A program made the translations under genes and the position numbers. A stretch of 14,966 nt of DNA from assembly GCA_011046405.1 (NCBI GenBank), contig DSAR01000513.1, positions 1 to 14,966 of the forward strand. Reading direction: 5' to 3'. The stretch is from Chloroflexota bacterium (lineage in GTDB: Bacteria; Chloroflexota; Anaerolineae; B4-G1). This document shows positions 14,808 to 14,966 of the stretch, piece by piece. Numbering within the stretch: the stretch's first letter is position 1; each line of letters starts with the position of its first letter. The notes beneath the pieces were generated by a model. It saw only the letters and a program-made list of their open reading frames with translations, was not told the origin of the DNA and did not search any database.

Positions 14808-14966
14808 TTCCACCCTCGTAATCAATTGTCGCCCGCGTTTCCAGCGCGCTCGCCTTGCTGTCGGCTACATACAGGAAGTCTTTGTTTTCTATTGTGTGTG
14901 CCATCTCCCGCCACGCGGGAACATACAGCGGATCATCAGCGCAGTTGCCTGGAATGGTATTGGTCA
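14791..14966 (-). pseudogene. IS1634-type DDE transposase fragment
   Basis: On the minus strand the frame from 14964 to a TAG at 14791 encodes 58 codons. The sequence contains ADDPLYVPAWREM, then DFLYVADSKASALETRATID and YEGG, which matches the region around the second catalytic Asp of IS1634-type (IS4-like DDE) transposases. Similarity stops after YEGG, where intact relatives continue with a long C-terminal part; the last residues (MSNDN) come from the IS21-like terminus. The 5' part lies beyond the window. It is a disrupted remnant. Confidence 0.65.

Overview
This window comes from a bacterium with fairly high GC. The gene content (a BREX-type locus, a four-helix-bundle S23-family protein, a small 'calcium-binding' family protein, a SpoIIAA-like STAS protein) and the abundance of short heptameric repeats between genes suggest a Chloroflexota-like or cyanobacterium-like genome. 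That assignment is inferred from style only, because no rRNA or other marker gene is present. Every supported gene lies on the minus strand, so the text below runs from high to low coordinates.

Right edge (about 14411-14966): the 58-codon tail of an IS1634-type transposase is cut off by a sequence that resembles an IS21-family terminus. Next comes a roughly 350-bp stretch without a gene, which holds a candidate promoter for the operon.

Main operon (14374 down to 1225): the order is brxF-like, brxC/pglY-like DUF6079 ATPase, two tandem paralogous genes of unknown function, DUF1156-type adenine methyltransferase (pglXI-like), four-helix-bundle protein, pglZ, and brxA-like. This matches the canonical BREX type 3 order (brxF, brxC, pglXI, brxHII, pglZ, brxA) with three differences. 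Two unknown paralogues are inserted between brxC and the methyltransferase. The helicase brxHII is absent. A four-helix-bundle gene occupies the helicase position. In addition, the BrxF-like protein has no recognisable Walker A motif. The locus is best read as a variant BREX-3 phage-defence system: self DNA is marked by the methyltransferase, and the ATPase, the PglZ phosphatase-fold protein and the small proteins carry out or control restriction. The two paralogues and the four-helix protein are candidate new components.

Most junctions of this operon (and one site inside the methyltransferase) carry arrays of a 7-bp unit, CGTCATN on the plus strand. Read on the coding strand in the common orientation (ATGACGN), these arrays carry TGA and ATG in all three frames. 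Five genes end inside them. Two arrays are head-to-head and form long imperfect palindromes.

Left part (1189 down to 1): a small, apparently shortened 'calcium-binding' family protein, a SpoIIAA-like STAS protein and the N-terminal 190 residues of a short-chain dehydrogenase. They are closely spaced on the same strand but have no obvious link to defence.
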